Shown in pieces: positions 45,891 through 55,229 of a DNA stretch of 64,000 bases (positions are counted from its first letter, which is position 1; every line of letters begins with the position of its first letter). A model generated the notes under the pieces. That model did no database searches. It was not told the origin of the DNA and saw only the letters and a program-made list of their open reading frames with translations. The stretch lies in assembly GCA_963760285.1 (NCBI GenBank), contig CAVXCI010000001.1, positions 744,001 through 808,000 of the forward strand, read 5' to 3'. This stretch comes from PALSA-278 sp963760285. GTDB taxonomy: Bacteria > Acidobacteriota > Terriglobia > Acidiferrales > UBA7541. A program made the translations under genes and the position numbers.

Positions 45891-47870
45891 ATGGACACTA
45901 AACCGACCCAGAGTTTGCTGTTCGCAGTTGTTTGTTCTTCCCTTTTGGTTTCGTTCCTCGCAACGCCTGCCTCCGCCCAGACAGAGCCGTTCAAGCACGT
46001 CATAGTCATCGTGCAGGAAAACAGAACCCCAGACAACTTATTCCAAGATCAACACCTAATCGACAACGGGGCAGACATCTTGCCTGGCGATGGACTGAAT
46101 AATGCGCAGCAAAACGCGAGTTGCGAATATGGGAACGTCTATCTGTACGCATATCCATCGTTGGGGGCATGCTTCGACCCCGACCATTTGCACGGCACTG
46201 CTTTCGAGACGAGCGCTGATATCGACAACAATGGTGTGCCGCATTGGGATGGTGCCTGTTCCACAAATTTCGTAATTGTGCATAAATCATGTTTTCCGGG
46301 AAATCAAGGCTATGGAAATTACGCGAACTACACCTATGTACAGAACTACCCTGTTTCGGGCAGCTCTTGCCCCTGCATTCTTAACCCGTATTATCAGATT
46401 GCCGAACAGTACGGCTTTGCAAACCACATGTTTCAGACCAACCAGGGGCCAAGCTATGCCGCTCATCAGTTCCTATTTTCGGGAACCTCTGCACCTGTAG
46501 CGTACGACGGCAGCGGCGACACTTCGAAGAACTACGAGATGTTCGATTCCGAAAATCCGTTCACCGGGAATAGTGATAATGACCACGACCTTACGGATAT
46601 TAACAACTATGCCGGGTGCACATCATATTGGCACAGTTATAATCCCAATAACGGTAAATATTACTGGACATTGGAGGCTGATATCCTTTCAGCTGATATA
46701 TCGGGAGTTGGCAACGCCGGACAGGAAAACTTTTTCTATGCTCCTCCCAACACCGATTACACGGGGTTTCCCTGCTATGACCATCCTAGCCTGGCCACGC
46801 TGCTCGACAATGTCACGCCAAATCAAATCCATTGGAAATACTACATACAATCGTCAATGGAGGACAACAGGATCTGGGCAGCCCCGAATTCGCTAAGCCA
46901 AATCTGTCCGGTTTATCCCAACGGATCGTGCCCAAATAACACGGACTGGCAATACGTTGATGATACGATGGGTGACATCCTGAACGACATTCACAACTGC
47001 AATCTGCAACAGGTAAGCTGGGTAATTCCAGATGGAAGCTGGTCGGATCACCCCGGGGAGGGCCCTGGAGCTAACGATGGAGGCCCGTCGTGGGTGGCCG
47101 CGATTGTGAATGCGATTGGCGGCAAGAACCAGTATGCACCCGCGACGACGTGCGCCAGTAACAATAACCAGGCGATGTATTGGAATGGAACAGACCCCAC
47201 TTTGATTCTCGTCACGTGGGACGATTGGGGCGGCTGGTACGACCACATAACTCCGTGGCTCCCGACGGAGTTAGGCTTGGAGGGAGGGTATGCAAACCCT
47301 GACACGGCAGAAGACGCAGTTGATGGCGCCTACTATGTCTATGGATTCCGCGTGCCGCTACTGGTCGTTTCCACCTACAACAACCACTGCCCTCCTAATA
47401 CGTGCCCGGATGGCTTTACTGGCTACATTTCTGGCCCGACGAACGCGAACCACCAGACGGTGAACGAAGATCCTCCATATGTCCACGATTTCGGGAGCAT
47501 TCTCGGTTTCATCGAATGGAATTTCGGCCTTTCGCCATATCCCAACCCCCCGAGCGACGGCTGTGGCATCGCTGGGGCGGACTCTACGAACTTTCCAAAC
47601 GGCTGCGACTATGAATTTGCCGACTGGTTTGCGCCAGATGGCTATTGGGAATGTCACAATACAGGAAACAACTGCACCTGGGGATCGGGAATGGCATATC
47701 CGCTCAAGGATTTCTTCAACTTCAATGCTTTGCCTTACGGTTTCACCCAGATCACCGGGGCGAAATACGCGCCCAGTTGCTTCGTCACAGATTTTCTGAC
47801 GACGCCCTGCTTTGGATTGACTTTCATTGCGTCTGATCCTGACGATGACGTCGTTGAAGCGGAGCAGTAG
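45891..47870 (+). CDS. Secreted phosphoesterase (phospholipase C / acid phosphatase family), copy 3
   Basis: 659 residues. AAGGAGAG lies 7 nt before the ATG. Signal peptide LLFAVVCSSLLVSFLATPASAQ. Motifs: FKHVIVIVQENRTPDNLF, NQGPSYAAHQFLFSGTSAPV, VSWVIPDGSWSDHPG, VTWDDWGGWYDHITP, PPYVHDFGSILGFIEWNFGL, with a final acidic DPDDDVVEAEQ. It is the longest copy, with extra loops near residues 215-290. Together with the GloVer gene 100 nt downstream it forms the third pair, transcribed away from copy 2. Phosphate release from extracellular organic phosphates is the likely role. Confidence 0.87.
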   Translation: MDTKPTQSLLFAVVCSSLLVSFLATPASAQTEPFKHVIVIVQENRTPDNLFQDQHLIDNGADILPGDGLNNAQQNASCEYGNVYLYAYPSLGACFDPDHLHGTAFETSADIDNNGVPHWDGACSTNFVIVHKSCFPGNQGYGNYANYTYVQNYPVSGSSCPCILNPYYQIAEQYGFANHMFQTNQGPSYAAHQFLFSGTSAPVAYDGSGDTSKNYEMFDSENPFTGNSDNDHDLTDINNYAGCTSYWHSYNPNNGKYYWTLEADILSADISGVGNAGQENFFYAPPNTDYTGFPCYDHPSLATLLDNVTPNQIHWKYYIQSSMEDNRIWAAPNSLSQICPVYPNGSCPNNTDWQYVDDTMGDILNDIHNCNLQQVSWVIPDGSWSDHPGEGPGANDGGPSWVAAIVNAIGGKNQYAPATTCASNNNQAMYWNGTDPTLILVTWDDWGGWYDHITPWLPTELGLEGGYANPDTAEDAVDGAYYVYGFRVPLLVVSTYNNHCPPNTCPDGFTGYISGPTNANHQTVNEDPPYVHDFGSILGFIEWNFGLSPYPNPPSDGCGIAGADSTNFPNGCDYEFADWFAPDGYWECHNTGNNCTWGSGMAYPLKDFFNFNALPYGFTQITGAKYAPSCFVTDFLTTPCFGLTFIASDPDDDVVEAEQ

Positions 47871-47970
47871 GACGTTGGAGATATGCAGCCGAAGGTGATT
47901 CGATAGTTGGCGGCGTGGAACATCCCGGTCCATTGATAATCCGTCGCTGGGCCGGGAGGAGGATTCGTTT

Positions 47971-49263
47971 ATGGGTCTCGGAAGGATACGTTGGTCTTTC
48001 GGAATAATGGTGATTCTTGCAATGGGGTGGGGTGTATCGTCGCCAGCCGATTCGCGGGTGCAGTATCAGTTTCAGATCGTGCATTCGTTTGGCGCGCCGG
48101 GCGATGGCGTCGGCCCGGGCAGCATAGTGATGGACGGCAGGGGGAATCTGTATGGCGTGACAACGAGTGGGGGGGCCTACGGCTACGGGACCGTGTTTGA
48201 GCTGACGCCAGATGCCAACAGGGAGTGGACGGAGACCATCCTGCACAGTTTCCCCGTCAATGACCCCACGGATGGCTGGGACCCCATCGGACTGGTGATA
48301 GACGAGGCCGGGAACCTGTACGGAACAACCGTATTCGGCGGCGACGGCCAGTACTGCACGGGTGATGGCTGCGGGACAGTCTTCGAGCTGTCGCCCAGTG
48401 CGAATGGGGTGTGGGCAGAAAGTATCCTTTGGAACTTCTGCTCCCAGCCGAGTTGCGCCGACGGGGTGTCTCCCCTTGTTGCGCCGACATTGGGGCCGGG
48501 AGGCAACCTGTACGGTATCGCGGCATATGCCGCATACCAATTGACGCCAAGCTCGGGTGGCTGGACGTTCACCCTGCTCTACACATTCTGCAGCCAGCCG
48601 GCTTGCAATCCTACAAGCAGTCTGCTTCTTGACCCGAAGGGGAACCTGTATGGCGAGGGCGGAATCGGCCATGGAGTGGGAGATTGTCTATACCAGTTCG
48701 GTTGCGGAGTTGTGTTTGCCCTGCATCGGCAGCCGGAGGGACAGTGGAACGAGGTCCTGCTCTGGGAATTCGATAAGTATGGCCACCAGGATGGGATTGG
48801 ACCGGAAGGTGGCTTAACATTTCACGATGATGGGCTGTACGGCGTCACAGCGGCTGGAGGCAGTAACTGTGTAAAAATGGGCGGCTGCGGCACTGTTTTT
48901 GAATTGGCGCGCGGCTCTGGCCACAAGGTCAACGAGCAAATCCCGTGGGATTTCGGCGCGAACGAAGCACTGGGGTCCAGGCCTGGAAGCTGGGTAGTGT
49001 TTGACAGCCAGGGAGACCTGTTCGGCGTGACAATTTTGGGCGGGGAGTACGAGGATGGAGTGGTGTACGGCATGAGAAAGCAGACAAATGGAAAATGGGA
49101 ATACGCGGTCCTGCACACATTCGATGGCACCGATGGATTGGACCCGAATTCCGGCCTGGCGATGGACAGCAAGGGTGACTTGTTTGGCACCACGGGCGGC
49201 GGCGGGCAGTATGGCGGAGGCGTGGCCTATGAACTCTCGCCAATGAGCGGCGTTTTGAGATAA
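47971..49263 (+). CDS. GloVer-repeat secreted protein, copy 3
   Basis: 430 residues. GGGAGGAGG lies about 8 nt before the ATG. Signal peptide GIMVILAMGWGVSSPADS. Repeats such as GNLYGVTTSGGAYGYGTVFEL, reworked as GNLYGTTVFGGDGQ and GDLFGTTGGGGQYGGGVAYEL, continue to the C-terminus at about 50-residue spacing. An intact member of the Gloeo/Verruco repeat family, expected to form an extracellular beta-propeller. It probably shares a transcript with the phosphoesterase just upstream. Confidence 0.85.
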   Translation: MGLGRIRWSFGIMVILAMGWGVSSPADSRVQYQFQIVHSFGAPGDGVGPGSIVMDGRGNLYGVTTSGGAYGYGTVFELTPDANREWTETILHSFPVNDPTDGWDPIGLVIDEAGNLYGTTVFGGDGQYCTGDGCGTVFELSPSANGVWAESILWNFCSQPSCADGVSPLVAPTLGPGGNLYGIAAYAAYQLTPSSGGWTFTLLYTFCSQPACNPTSSLLLDPKGNLYGEGGIGHGVGDCLYQFGCGVVFALHRQPEGQWNEVLLWEFDKYGHQDGIGPEGGLTFHDDGLYGVTAAGGSNCVKMGGCGTVFELARGSGHKVNEQIPWDFGANEALGSRPGSWVVFDSQGDLFGVTILGGEYEDGVVYGMRKQTNGKWEYAVLHTFDGTDGLDPNSGLAMDSKGDLFGTTGGGGQYGGGVAYELSPMSGVLR

Positions 49264-49366
49264 AAGCATTCTGCCGCTTCGCTCCTCCGTACCGGGCAGA
49301 AGCACGCTGTTTTGCTTCTAGCATTTTCAGGTGAAGATAACTTTAGATCATTAGAAAGGTCGAAGG

Positions 49367-50017
49367 ATGAACACCAAATTTCGTTCCGTTCGAGTAGGCG
49401 GATTGATGCTCTTGGCATTTGCGCTGCCGCTCGGTGCGCAGCAGGCGAAGCCATCCACGTCAGCCGCAGCGTCGGCAGCGCCCGACGTGTCCGCCAAGAT
49501 GGATTCAGAAAACAAGACATTCGTTCCGCCCGACACAATAGTGTTGAAAGTCGGCGACGAGAAGGTGACCGCTGCGGATATGCATACAATGATCAAGGGT
49601 ATGCCGCCGCAAATCCAGCGCATGGTGGCGACGCAAGGGCCGCGGAGCGTGGGCGAGAGGTACGCCATGACACTGGCGCTCTTGCAGAAAGCGATCAGCG
49701 ACCACCTCAACCAGGACCCCGAGATCATCCAGCGCTTGAAGTTCCAGGAGCAGGAGATTCTTGCCCAGGCCGAGTACAAGAAGCTTGTCAGCGATATTCA
49801 AGTAACTCCAAGCGACATCAGCGGGTACTTCAACGCCCACAAGGCCGATTTCGATCAGGCTGAGGTCCGTCAAATCAGCGTTCACAAGAAGCCTGCGGAC
49901 GCCAAGCCGGGCGCGGCGGGGCAGGGCGGACGAGTATTTCGCTCACCCTGTCCTGCGCGCCATTGTACCGCTGCACGCTCGGCGCTAGGGGTGCCGTCCA
50001 TGTTCGCACTGATTTGA
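49367..50017 (+). pseudogene. SurA/PrsA-type peptidyl-prolyl isomerase, truncated before the catalytic domain
   Basis: 216 codons. The signal peptide (LMLLAFALPLGAQQ) and the SurA-type N-terminal helical domain are present: DTIVLKVGDEKVTAADMHTM, PEIIQRLKFQEQEILAQAEY, SDISGYFNAHKADFDQAEVRQI. After residue 185 the sequence turns into unrelated text, just where the PpiC rotamase domain should begin. The chaperone-like part might fold, but prolyl isomerase activity would be lost. Probably cut by a rearrangement near 49920. Confidence 0.7.
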
Positions 50018-50075
50018 CGTAAAGATGAGGCAGGTATACCTTATCTCTCAGGTGTTCCTCAGGAGGAGTGCCGCG

Positions 50076-51263
50076 ATGAGGTTCGTGAAATCCTTCCGCG
50101 CAGGGTTTTTGGTGGTCGCTATAGCTTTGCTTTTCGCTCCCCTGCAGGATGCCAGTAAAGAACACTTCGTCATCACGAACGACGGCGACTTCCGCGGTGA
50201 TGCCTATAGCACGATCCTGAAACTTTCGGGATCCGCAAGAAACCCCCTTTTGATGACTGCTGCCAGATTGGATTCCCAGCAGCCCGCTGGCGGCGGGGGC
50301 GGAGACCCGTCGGTTGTAGTGGTCGAGGATGGCCCCGATATTTGTGTTTTTATGGTAACGGGAATTGACGCTGCGGACGAGAACGAAATCAGCTCATTTA
50401 AGTATCCGGGGCTGTCGTTAGTGGGCAATTATTCGGACACAGATGTTCCAGCGGACTATTATCCGTACGTCGTGGCCGCATCGGGAGACTATCTCTTCGT
50501 AGGCTTCAGCCACTACATCGCAAGCTGGGCGATCGACCCGGGTTGCACGCTGGCGCTTTTGAACACGACGTACGCAATGCAAGAATCGTACGATCTGGCG
50601 GCCACACCCAACGGTAAGACGCTCATCGGGTCTGGTTTTGGCGGCGACCCCGATTCCTACGCGATTGGACCAAATGGCAGTCTGACAGAGCTTGGCCCGT
50701 TCCCTTCCCATGTCAGGAATATTGAAGGGCTTGATATAACAGCGGACAATAAATTTGCCATTTTTGCCGTTTTCCCATTTTGCGGGCAGGATTGCACGAC
50801 AGCTGTTTCAACTTTTCTGATCAACCCTGATGGCGGGCTCGATTCCGAACAGGACTTTGGCGGCGACGGCAGCCTCGGTAATTCCGAAGGTGTCGGCTTC
50901 GTTCGCCTTAGTCCCGACGAGAAATACCTCTATGCCAGCGGCGGCACCGCTGCCATTGGCCAGATGATCACTATGAACTTCAGCGAAAACCCTCTCAACG
51001 TTACCTACACCGGCTGTACCACAAACCTGAAGTTCCCTCGGGGCGAGTCCAGTATGACTCCAGCCACTGTCGCCACGATAGGCACAACAGGGGCAGGAAA
51101 GGGACTCTACGTTGCTGAGACGTTTGATGTCTCCAGCGTTGGATTGCTCTCTATAGACCCCAATACGGGGTGCACAACTGAAGCCCCATCGAGTCCGTTT
51201 ACGCTTTGGGACAGCAATTCGGATTTGGTGTCTCTCGTCGCCTGGCCACCCCGGCCATTCTGA
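50076..51263 (+). CDS. Secreted lactonase-like beta-propeller protein
   Basis: 395 residues from the ATG at 50076, with AGGAGG about 10 nt upstream; an ATG at 50025 precedes that SD. The signal segment is FLVVAIALLFAPLQ. Blades with YVVAASGDYLFVGFSHYI, LAATPNGKTLIGSGFGG, FVRLSPDEKYLYASGG and KGLYVAETFD resemble the 7-bladed 6-phosphogluconolactonase-like/YncE propellers. Six Cys residues are spaced through the domain. The ligand or substrate is unknown. It stands alone, with no clear operon partner. Confidence 0.72.
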   Translation: MRFVKSFRAGFLVVAIALLFAPLQDASKEHFVITNDGDFRGDAYSTILKLSGSARNPLLMTAARLDSQQPAGGGGGDPSVVVVEDGPDICVFMVTGIDAADENEISSFKYPGLSLVGNYSDTDVPADYYPYVVAASGDYLFVGFSHYIASWAIDPGCTLALLNTTYAMQESYDLAATPNGKTLIGSGFGGDPDSYAIGPNGSLTELGPFPSHVRNIEGLDITADNKFAIFAVFPFCGQDCTTAVSTFLINPDGGLDSEQDFGGDGSLGNSEGVGFVRLSPDEKYLYASGGTAAIGQMITMNFSENPLNVTYTGCTTNLKFPRGESSMTPATVATIGTTGAGKGLYVAETFDVSSVGLLSIDPNTGCTTEAPSSPFTLWDSNSDLVSLVAWPPRPF

Positions 51264-51280
51264 TTCCGTCACGCGCGACG

Positions 51281-51350
51281 AGCGTTACAGAACCTGCTGT
51301 TGATTTTTCCTGTTGAAGGGGACAATAAGTCAGAAGTGTGCCCGGACGAA
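51281..51350. repeat. 70-bp dispersed repeat, copy 2
   Basis: It begins GTTACAGAACCTGCTGTTG followed by ATTTTTCCTG and ends TGCCCGGACGAA, matching 6071-6140. It lies between convergent genes and overlaps the last codons of the zinc-ribbon gene on the minus strand. Confidence 0.6.
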
Positions 51351-51590
51351 GCCCAAAATGAGCCTCGCGCTGTCATATAACAGCACCGGGAGAATAACCA
51401 GGCCACGCCGCTCAATCGCGCGCTGCCAGTTCCGCGTCACTTCAAGATTCTTCCCGCAAGCCGGGCAGCGGAATTCTCTCCTGAATTTGAGCGCGCTTAC
51501 CGGGACATGCACATGGCAGATGGGGCACACCAGTGGCGCGTCTCGCAGCCTGTCTCCAGCGGCCGCCAGCACGTCGTCTTGGCTCGCCAT
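51330..51590 (-). CDS. Small zinc-ribbon membrane-associated protein
   Basis: 86 residues. Two CxxC pairs (LVCPICHVHVP and FRCPACGKNLE) form a zinc ribbon, followed by a short hydrophobic helix (LVILPVLLYDSARLILGF) and an immediate stop. The C-terminus falls inside a dispersed repeat, so the protein may be shortened relative to relatives with more membrane helices. Possibly a regulator or metal-linked membrane protein; no function assigned. Confidence 0.6.
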   Translation of the reverse strand: MASQDDVLAAAGDRLRDAPLVCPICHVHVPVSALKFRREFRCPACGKNLEVTRNWQRAIERRGLVILPVLLYDSARLILGFVRAHF

Positions 51591-51684
51591 GGTGCCATTC
51601 TAAAACCAAATGTCCAGGATGACGTGACCGGGGTTTTTTGTACCAGCGGGAGTGAGAGAGAATTCACTCTGGAGGGAAGCTGGT

Positions 51685-51963
51685 ATGCCGAACAGGAGAC
51701 ACAAGCCGGAGCAAATCGTCGCGCTGCTGCGGCAGATTGAAGTGGGTATCGCCAACGGAAAGACCACCCCGCAAGCCTGCCGGGAAGTGGAGATCACCGA
51801 GCAGACCTACTACCGCTGGCGGAAAGAGTACGGCGGTTTGAAGCTGAACCAGGCCAAGCGGCTCAAGGATCTGGAGAGGGAAAACACCAAGTTGAAGCGT
51901 CTGGTGGCGGAGCTGTCGCTGGAGAAGCAAATTTTGAAGGACGTGGCAGAGGGAAACTTCTAA
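51685..51963 (+). CDS. IS3 transposase OrfA
   Basis: About 92 residues from the ATG at 51685: a helix-turn-helix (RRHKPEQIVALLRQIE, TPQACREVEITEQTYYRW) and a leucine-zipper-like C-terminus (KDLERENTKLKRLVAELSLEKQIL). It binds the IS ends. GGGAAAC at 51951-51957, in register G GGA AAC, is a classical -1 slippery site just before its stop. It allows an OrfAB fusion, the active transposase in this family. Confidence 0.88.
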   Translation: MPNRRHKPEQIVALLRQIEVGIANGKTTPQACREVEITEQTYYRWRKEYGGLKLNQAKRLKDLERENTKLKRLVAELSLEKQILKDVAEGNF

Positions 51964-51986
51964 GCCCTGAGCGGCGCCGTTGTGCG

Positions 51987-52832
51987 GTGGAGCAGGTGCG
52001 CGCCAAGTACGAAGTGAGCGAGCGACAGGCTTGCCGGCTGCTGGGGCAGGGGCGAGGGACACAACGCTACGAACCGCTGGTGCGGACCGATGAGGATGCG
52101 CTGACGCGAGCGATCATCCGGCTGGCCAGCGACTATGGACGCTACGGCTACCGGCGGATCACCGTAAAGCTGCGCGAGGCGGGCTGGGAAGTAGGCAAGG
52201 ATCGGGTGCAGCGGATCTGGCGGCGGGAAGGGTTGAAAGTGCCGCACAAACAAAGGGCCAGAAGGCGGTTGTGGTTGAACGACGGGTCTTGCATCCGGCT
52301 GCGGCCGGAGCGGGCCAATCAGGTGTGGAGCTACGACTTCGTGAGCGCCATGACGCACGATGGACGAATGCTGCGGCTGCTGACGATGCTGGACGAATAC
52401 ACGCGGGAGTGTCTGGCGATTCATGTGGCGCGGCGGCTGGGGAGCTATGAGGTGATCGAAACGCTGGCGGAGGTGATGCTGTGGAGGGGAATCCCGGAAC
52501 ATATTCGTTCGGACAACGGTCCGGAGTTCGTAGCCAAAGCCCTGAGGAAGTGGCTGGTGAGCTTGGGGACGGGCCCGCTGTACATCGAGCCGGGCAGTCC
52601 GTGGGAGAACGGCTACTGCGAGAGTTTCAACGGGAAGCTGCGGGACGAATGCCTGAACGGAGAGATTTTCTACTCGCTGAAGGAAGCACAGATCGTGGTG
52701 GAGCGGTTCCGGGTGGAGTACAACACGGAGCGACCGCACTCGGCGCTGGGCTACAGGCCGCCGGCGCCGCCGGCCTATAGCCCTATAGCCCCCTGGTTCC
52801 ACCGAATTTCACTTCACAGCCACAGGCTGTGA
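51987..52832 (+). CDS. IS3 transposase OrfB (DDE catalytic part)
   Basis: 281 residues from the first ATG, but probably made as a fusion to OrfA by -1 frameshifting at 51951, since the frame is open upstream (GKLLSPERRRCAVEQV). HTH_21 region RYGYRRITVKLREAGWEV. Catalytic core: WSYDFVSAMTHDGR (Asp), IRSDNGPEF (Asp), NGYCESFNGKLRDECLN (Glu), then the usual YNTERPHSALGYRPP. All three acidic residues are present, so the element may be active. Confidence 0.9.
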   Translation: MEQVRAKYEVSERQACRLLGQGRGTQRYEPLVRTDEDALTRAIIRLASDYGRYGYRRITVKLREAGWEVGKDRVQRIWRREGLKVPHKQRARRRLWLNDGSCIRLRPERANQVWSYDFVSAMTHDGRMLRLLTMLDEYTRECLAIHVARRLGSYEVIETLAEVMLWRGIPEHIRSDNGPEFVAKALRKWLVSLGTGPLYIEPGSPWENGYCESFNGKLRDECLNGEIFYSLKEAQIVVERFRVEYNTERPHSALGYRPPAPPAYSPIAPWFHRISLHSHRL

Positions 52833-53029
52833 TATAAGGGCTCTCTCACTGGAACTGGTACAAAAGATCGGTCCGGTCAGCGGCATGGAGAACCCTGGCT
52901 TGAATTTGAATCTGTCAATTCTTAAAGGCTAGGAGAGTCTGGTCCTTGTTGTCGGTTCTCTGCCACGGGTTTCGCTTGACTGTTTGCCCAGCGCAAGCGT
53001 CACTGTGACTGCGCTGGAGGCGCAAGAGG

Positions 53030-53491
53030 ATGGGGAAAAGCACCTCAAATCAAATCGCCCAATTGCCCCAGCTCTCTAAGGAGCAGTTGGGGGAGCTCTG
53101 GCAGAAGCTCTACCGAAAGCCCGCCCCGGTCGGAATCCGTCGGGAAATCCTGATTCCTTTCCTCGCCTATCGAATTCAAGAGATCGCCTACGGAGGCCTT
53201 AAGCCCCCCGCGCGTCTAGAGCTTCGCCGGATCGCCCGGACCCTTAAACGCAATCCGACCTCGAACGAACTGCTGATTCGGCCCCGCATCAAGCCTGGAA
53301 CCCGCCTTCTTCGCCAGTGGCGCAATCAGACACATGAGGTATTCGTCACCAGTTCAGGCTACGAACATGGTGGCGTGAGCTATCCGAGCTTGTCTCAAAT
53401 CGCCCGCAAGATCACCGGTACCCGTTGGTCCGGCCCTGCCTTCTTCGGCCTCCGAAACGGCAACCCGGCTGCAGGTCAATCCGATGGCTAA
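53030..53491 (+). CDS. DUF2924 protein, partner of the serine recombinase
   Basis: 153 residues. The DUF2924 signature is clear: LKPGTRL-type text (IKPGTRLLRQWRNQTHEVFV), then YPSLSQIARKITGTRWSGPAFFGL. The gene overlaps the recombinase start by 8 nt, and this DUF2924-recombinase pair recurs in prophage-like and island remnants. The function is unknown. A DNA-binding accessory to recombination is plausible from the basic composition and the neighbour. Confidence 0.85.
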   Translation: MGKSTSNQIAQLPQLSKEQLGELWQKLYRKPAPVGIRREILIPFLAYRIQEIAYGGLKPPARLELRRIARTLKRNPTSNELLIRPRIKPGTRLLRQWRNQTHEVFVTSSGYEHGGVSYPSLSQIARKITGTRWSGPAFFGLRNGNPAAGQSDG

Positions 53492-55181
53492 AGAGCACGT
53501 TCGCTGTGCCATCTACACCCGCAAGTCCTCTGAAGAGGGGCTGGAGCAGTCCTTTAATTCCCTAGAGGCTCAGCGCGAGGCCTGCTGCGCCTTCATTCTG
53601 AGCCAGAAGCACGAGGGCTGGATGCCGCTGGCCTATCGATATGACGATGGCGGATTCTCTGGCGGCACGATGGAGCGCCCGGCCTTGCAGAAACTCCTGA
53701 ATGATATTCAGGCTGGAAAGGTCGATACCGTGGTCGTCTATAAGGTGGACCGCCTCACTCGGTCTCTCACCGACTTCGCCAAGATCATTGAGATCTTCGA
53801 CTCCCACTCGGTCAGCTTTGTCTCTGTAACCCAGCACTTCAACACCACGACATCCATGGGCCGGCTGACGCTGAACGTGCTGCTCTCCTTCGCTCAATTC
53901 GAGCGGGAAATCACAGGCGAGCGGATTCGGGACAAGATTGCCGCCTCGAAGAAGAAGGGCATGTGGATGGGCGGCGTGGTCTCGCTCGGATATGACTGTG
54001 TCGACCACCGTCTGGTCGTCAATTCAGCCGAAGCCGAGATCGTGCACGAGATTTTCCGGCAGTACTTGCGCCTGGGATGTGTCAGGAAGCTGAAGGAATT
54101 TCTAGAGCGCCAACAGATCTACAGCAAGATTCGCACGAGCACCGCCGGGCGCGTGTCAGGCGGTCGAGTGTACTCTCGCGGCGCCCTCTATCACCTCCTG
54201 AGCAACCGCGTCTACATTGGCGAGATCACCCACCGAGATCAGTCCTACCCAGGGCAACACCAGCCCATCGTTTCCCATACGCTGTGGGATCAGGTCGCAG
54301 TCCGCCTTGCGGACAACAATCAGGCGCATCGAACGGGGAAGTTCCGCTCAATGCCAAGTCTCCTCACCGGCAAACTGTTTGACAGTGATGGCACTCGGTT
54401 CACTCCGACACATGCGGTCAAGGGTGCAAAGCGATACCGCTATTACACCTCGCAGGCTGTGATCCGCCAGGATGGAACCAAACCTGCCATCACCCGGTTC
54501 CCGGCTAAGCAGTTGGAAGGCTTCGTCATGGCGCAGATCCATTCCCTGCTCCAGACACCGAATAAGTTCACGGTGAGGATTAGAGGCGGTGATAGAAAGG
54601 AAGCAGTCGCAAAGCGAGCCGAGGATCTGGCCAAGGCGTGGCCGACGCTCGAAAACCCGAAGAAGCAAGAATTCGTGAGGAACGTCCTAGTCCGCGCGGT
54701 GGTGGGCCAGAGTGTTGTATCGATCGAGATTGACCGATCGAAACTGCTCTCGATCCTGCTGGATGAGCCCAATGCAATACCGCAAAGGTTCTCATCCCTA
54801 CGCGAACGCGGCCTCTTAAAGGTGACGGGCAACTTCAAGGCTCTTCACCGAGGCGGAGAGCTCCGGGTAATTGCAACTCCCAATAGCGCATCGTTCGAAG
54901 GGAAGCCTGTGCCATCCCTAATCAAAGCAGTCGCCCGGGCTCGTTATTGGTACGAGAGGATCACTGCAGGCGAAATCACCTCCATCGGCCAGCTGGCACA
55001 GGAATCTGGCCTGACCCTACGATACGTCAGAAGAATCCTGCAATGCGCAACTCTGTCGCCGCAAATCACAGAGGCACTCCTTTCGGGCGATCACAGACCC
55101 GACCTTACGGTCGAAGAACTCCGCCACAGTGTGCTCCCCTCTTGGGCAGAACAAGAGCAAGCAATTCATCGCCTCTTGTGA
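53484..55181 (+). CDS. Large serine site-specific recombinase
   Basis: 565 residues. The N-terminal resolvase domain has the nucleophile region IYTRKSSEEGLEQSFNSLE (catalytic Ser among the RKSS residues), YDDGGFSGGTMERP and the Arg-bearing VYKVDRLTRSL, then FEREITGERIRDKI. A recombinase domain follows (YSRGALYHLLSNRVYIGEI). The expected zinc-ribbon Cys cluster is not visible; KLFDSDGTRFTP replaces it. The C-terminal part has an HTH-like GQLAQESGLTLRYVRRIL. It stands 280 nt from tRNA-Ser with a 240-bp repeat between, so it may be the integrase of an island whose limits are no longer clear. Confidence 0.88.
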   Translation: MAKEHVRCAIYTRKSSEEGLEQSFNSLEAQREACCAFILSQKHEGWMPLAYRYDDGGFSGGTMERPALQKLLNDIQAGKVDTVVVYKVDRLTRSLTDFAKIIEIFDSHSVSFVSVTQHFNTTTSMGRLTLNVLLSFAQFEREITGERIRDKIAASKKKGMWMGGVVSLGYDCVDHRLVVNSAEAEIVHEIFRQYLRLGCVRKLKEFLERQQIYSKIRTSTAGRVSGGRVYSRGALYHLLSNRVYIGEITHRDQSYPGQHQPIVSHTLWDQVAVRLADNNQAHRTGKFRSMPSLLTGKLFDSDGTRFTPTHAVKGAKRYRYYTSQAVIRQDGTKPAITRFPAKQLEGFVMAQIHSLLQTPNKFTVRIRGGDRKEAVAKRAEDLAKAWPTLENPKKQEFVRNVLVRAVVGQSVVSIEIDRSKLLSILLDEPNAIPQRFSSLRERGLLKVTGNFKALHRGGELRVIATPNSASFEGKPVPSLIKAVARARYWYERITAGEITSIGQLAQESGLTLRYVRRILQCATLSPQITEALLSGDHRPDLTVEELRHSVLPSWAEQEQAIHRLL

Positions 55182-55229
55182 AAAACCAGCGCACCATCCG
55201 ATAGCACCGTTCCTCTAGCTCCCGCGGCC

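Larger units (their letters stand above)
51639..52862 (+). mobile_element. IS3-family insertion sequence (IS407-like), 1224 bp, apparently complete
   Basis: Terminal inverted repeats: TGTACCAG-cggg-AGTGAGAGAG at 51639-51660 and its counterpart CTCTCTCACT-ggaa-CTGGTACA at 52841-52862, with 18 of 22 positions matching. Between them are orfA and orfB with a slippery heptamer. No target duplication is evident (TTT before, AAA after). Confidence 0.88.

Noticed and set aside
47824..48672. 282-codon minus-strand frame opposite GloVer copy 3
   Set aside because: It is a shadow of the repeat-rich plus-strand gene. The same kind of frame appears opposite other GloVer repeats.
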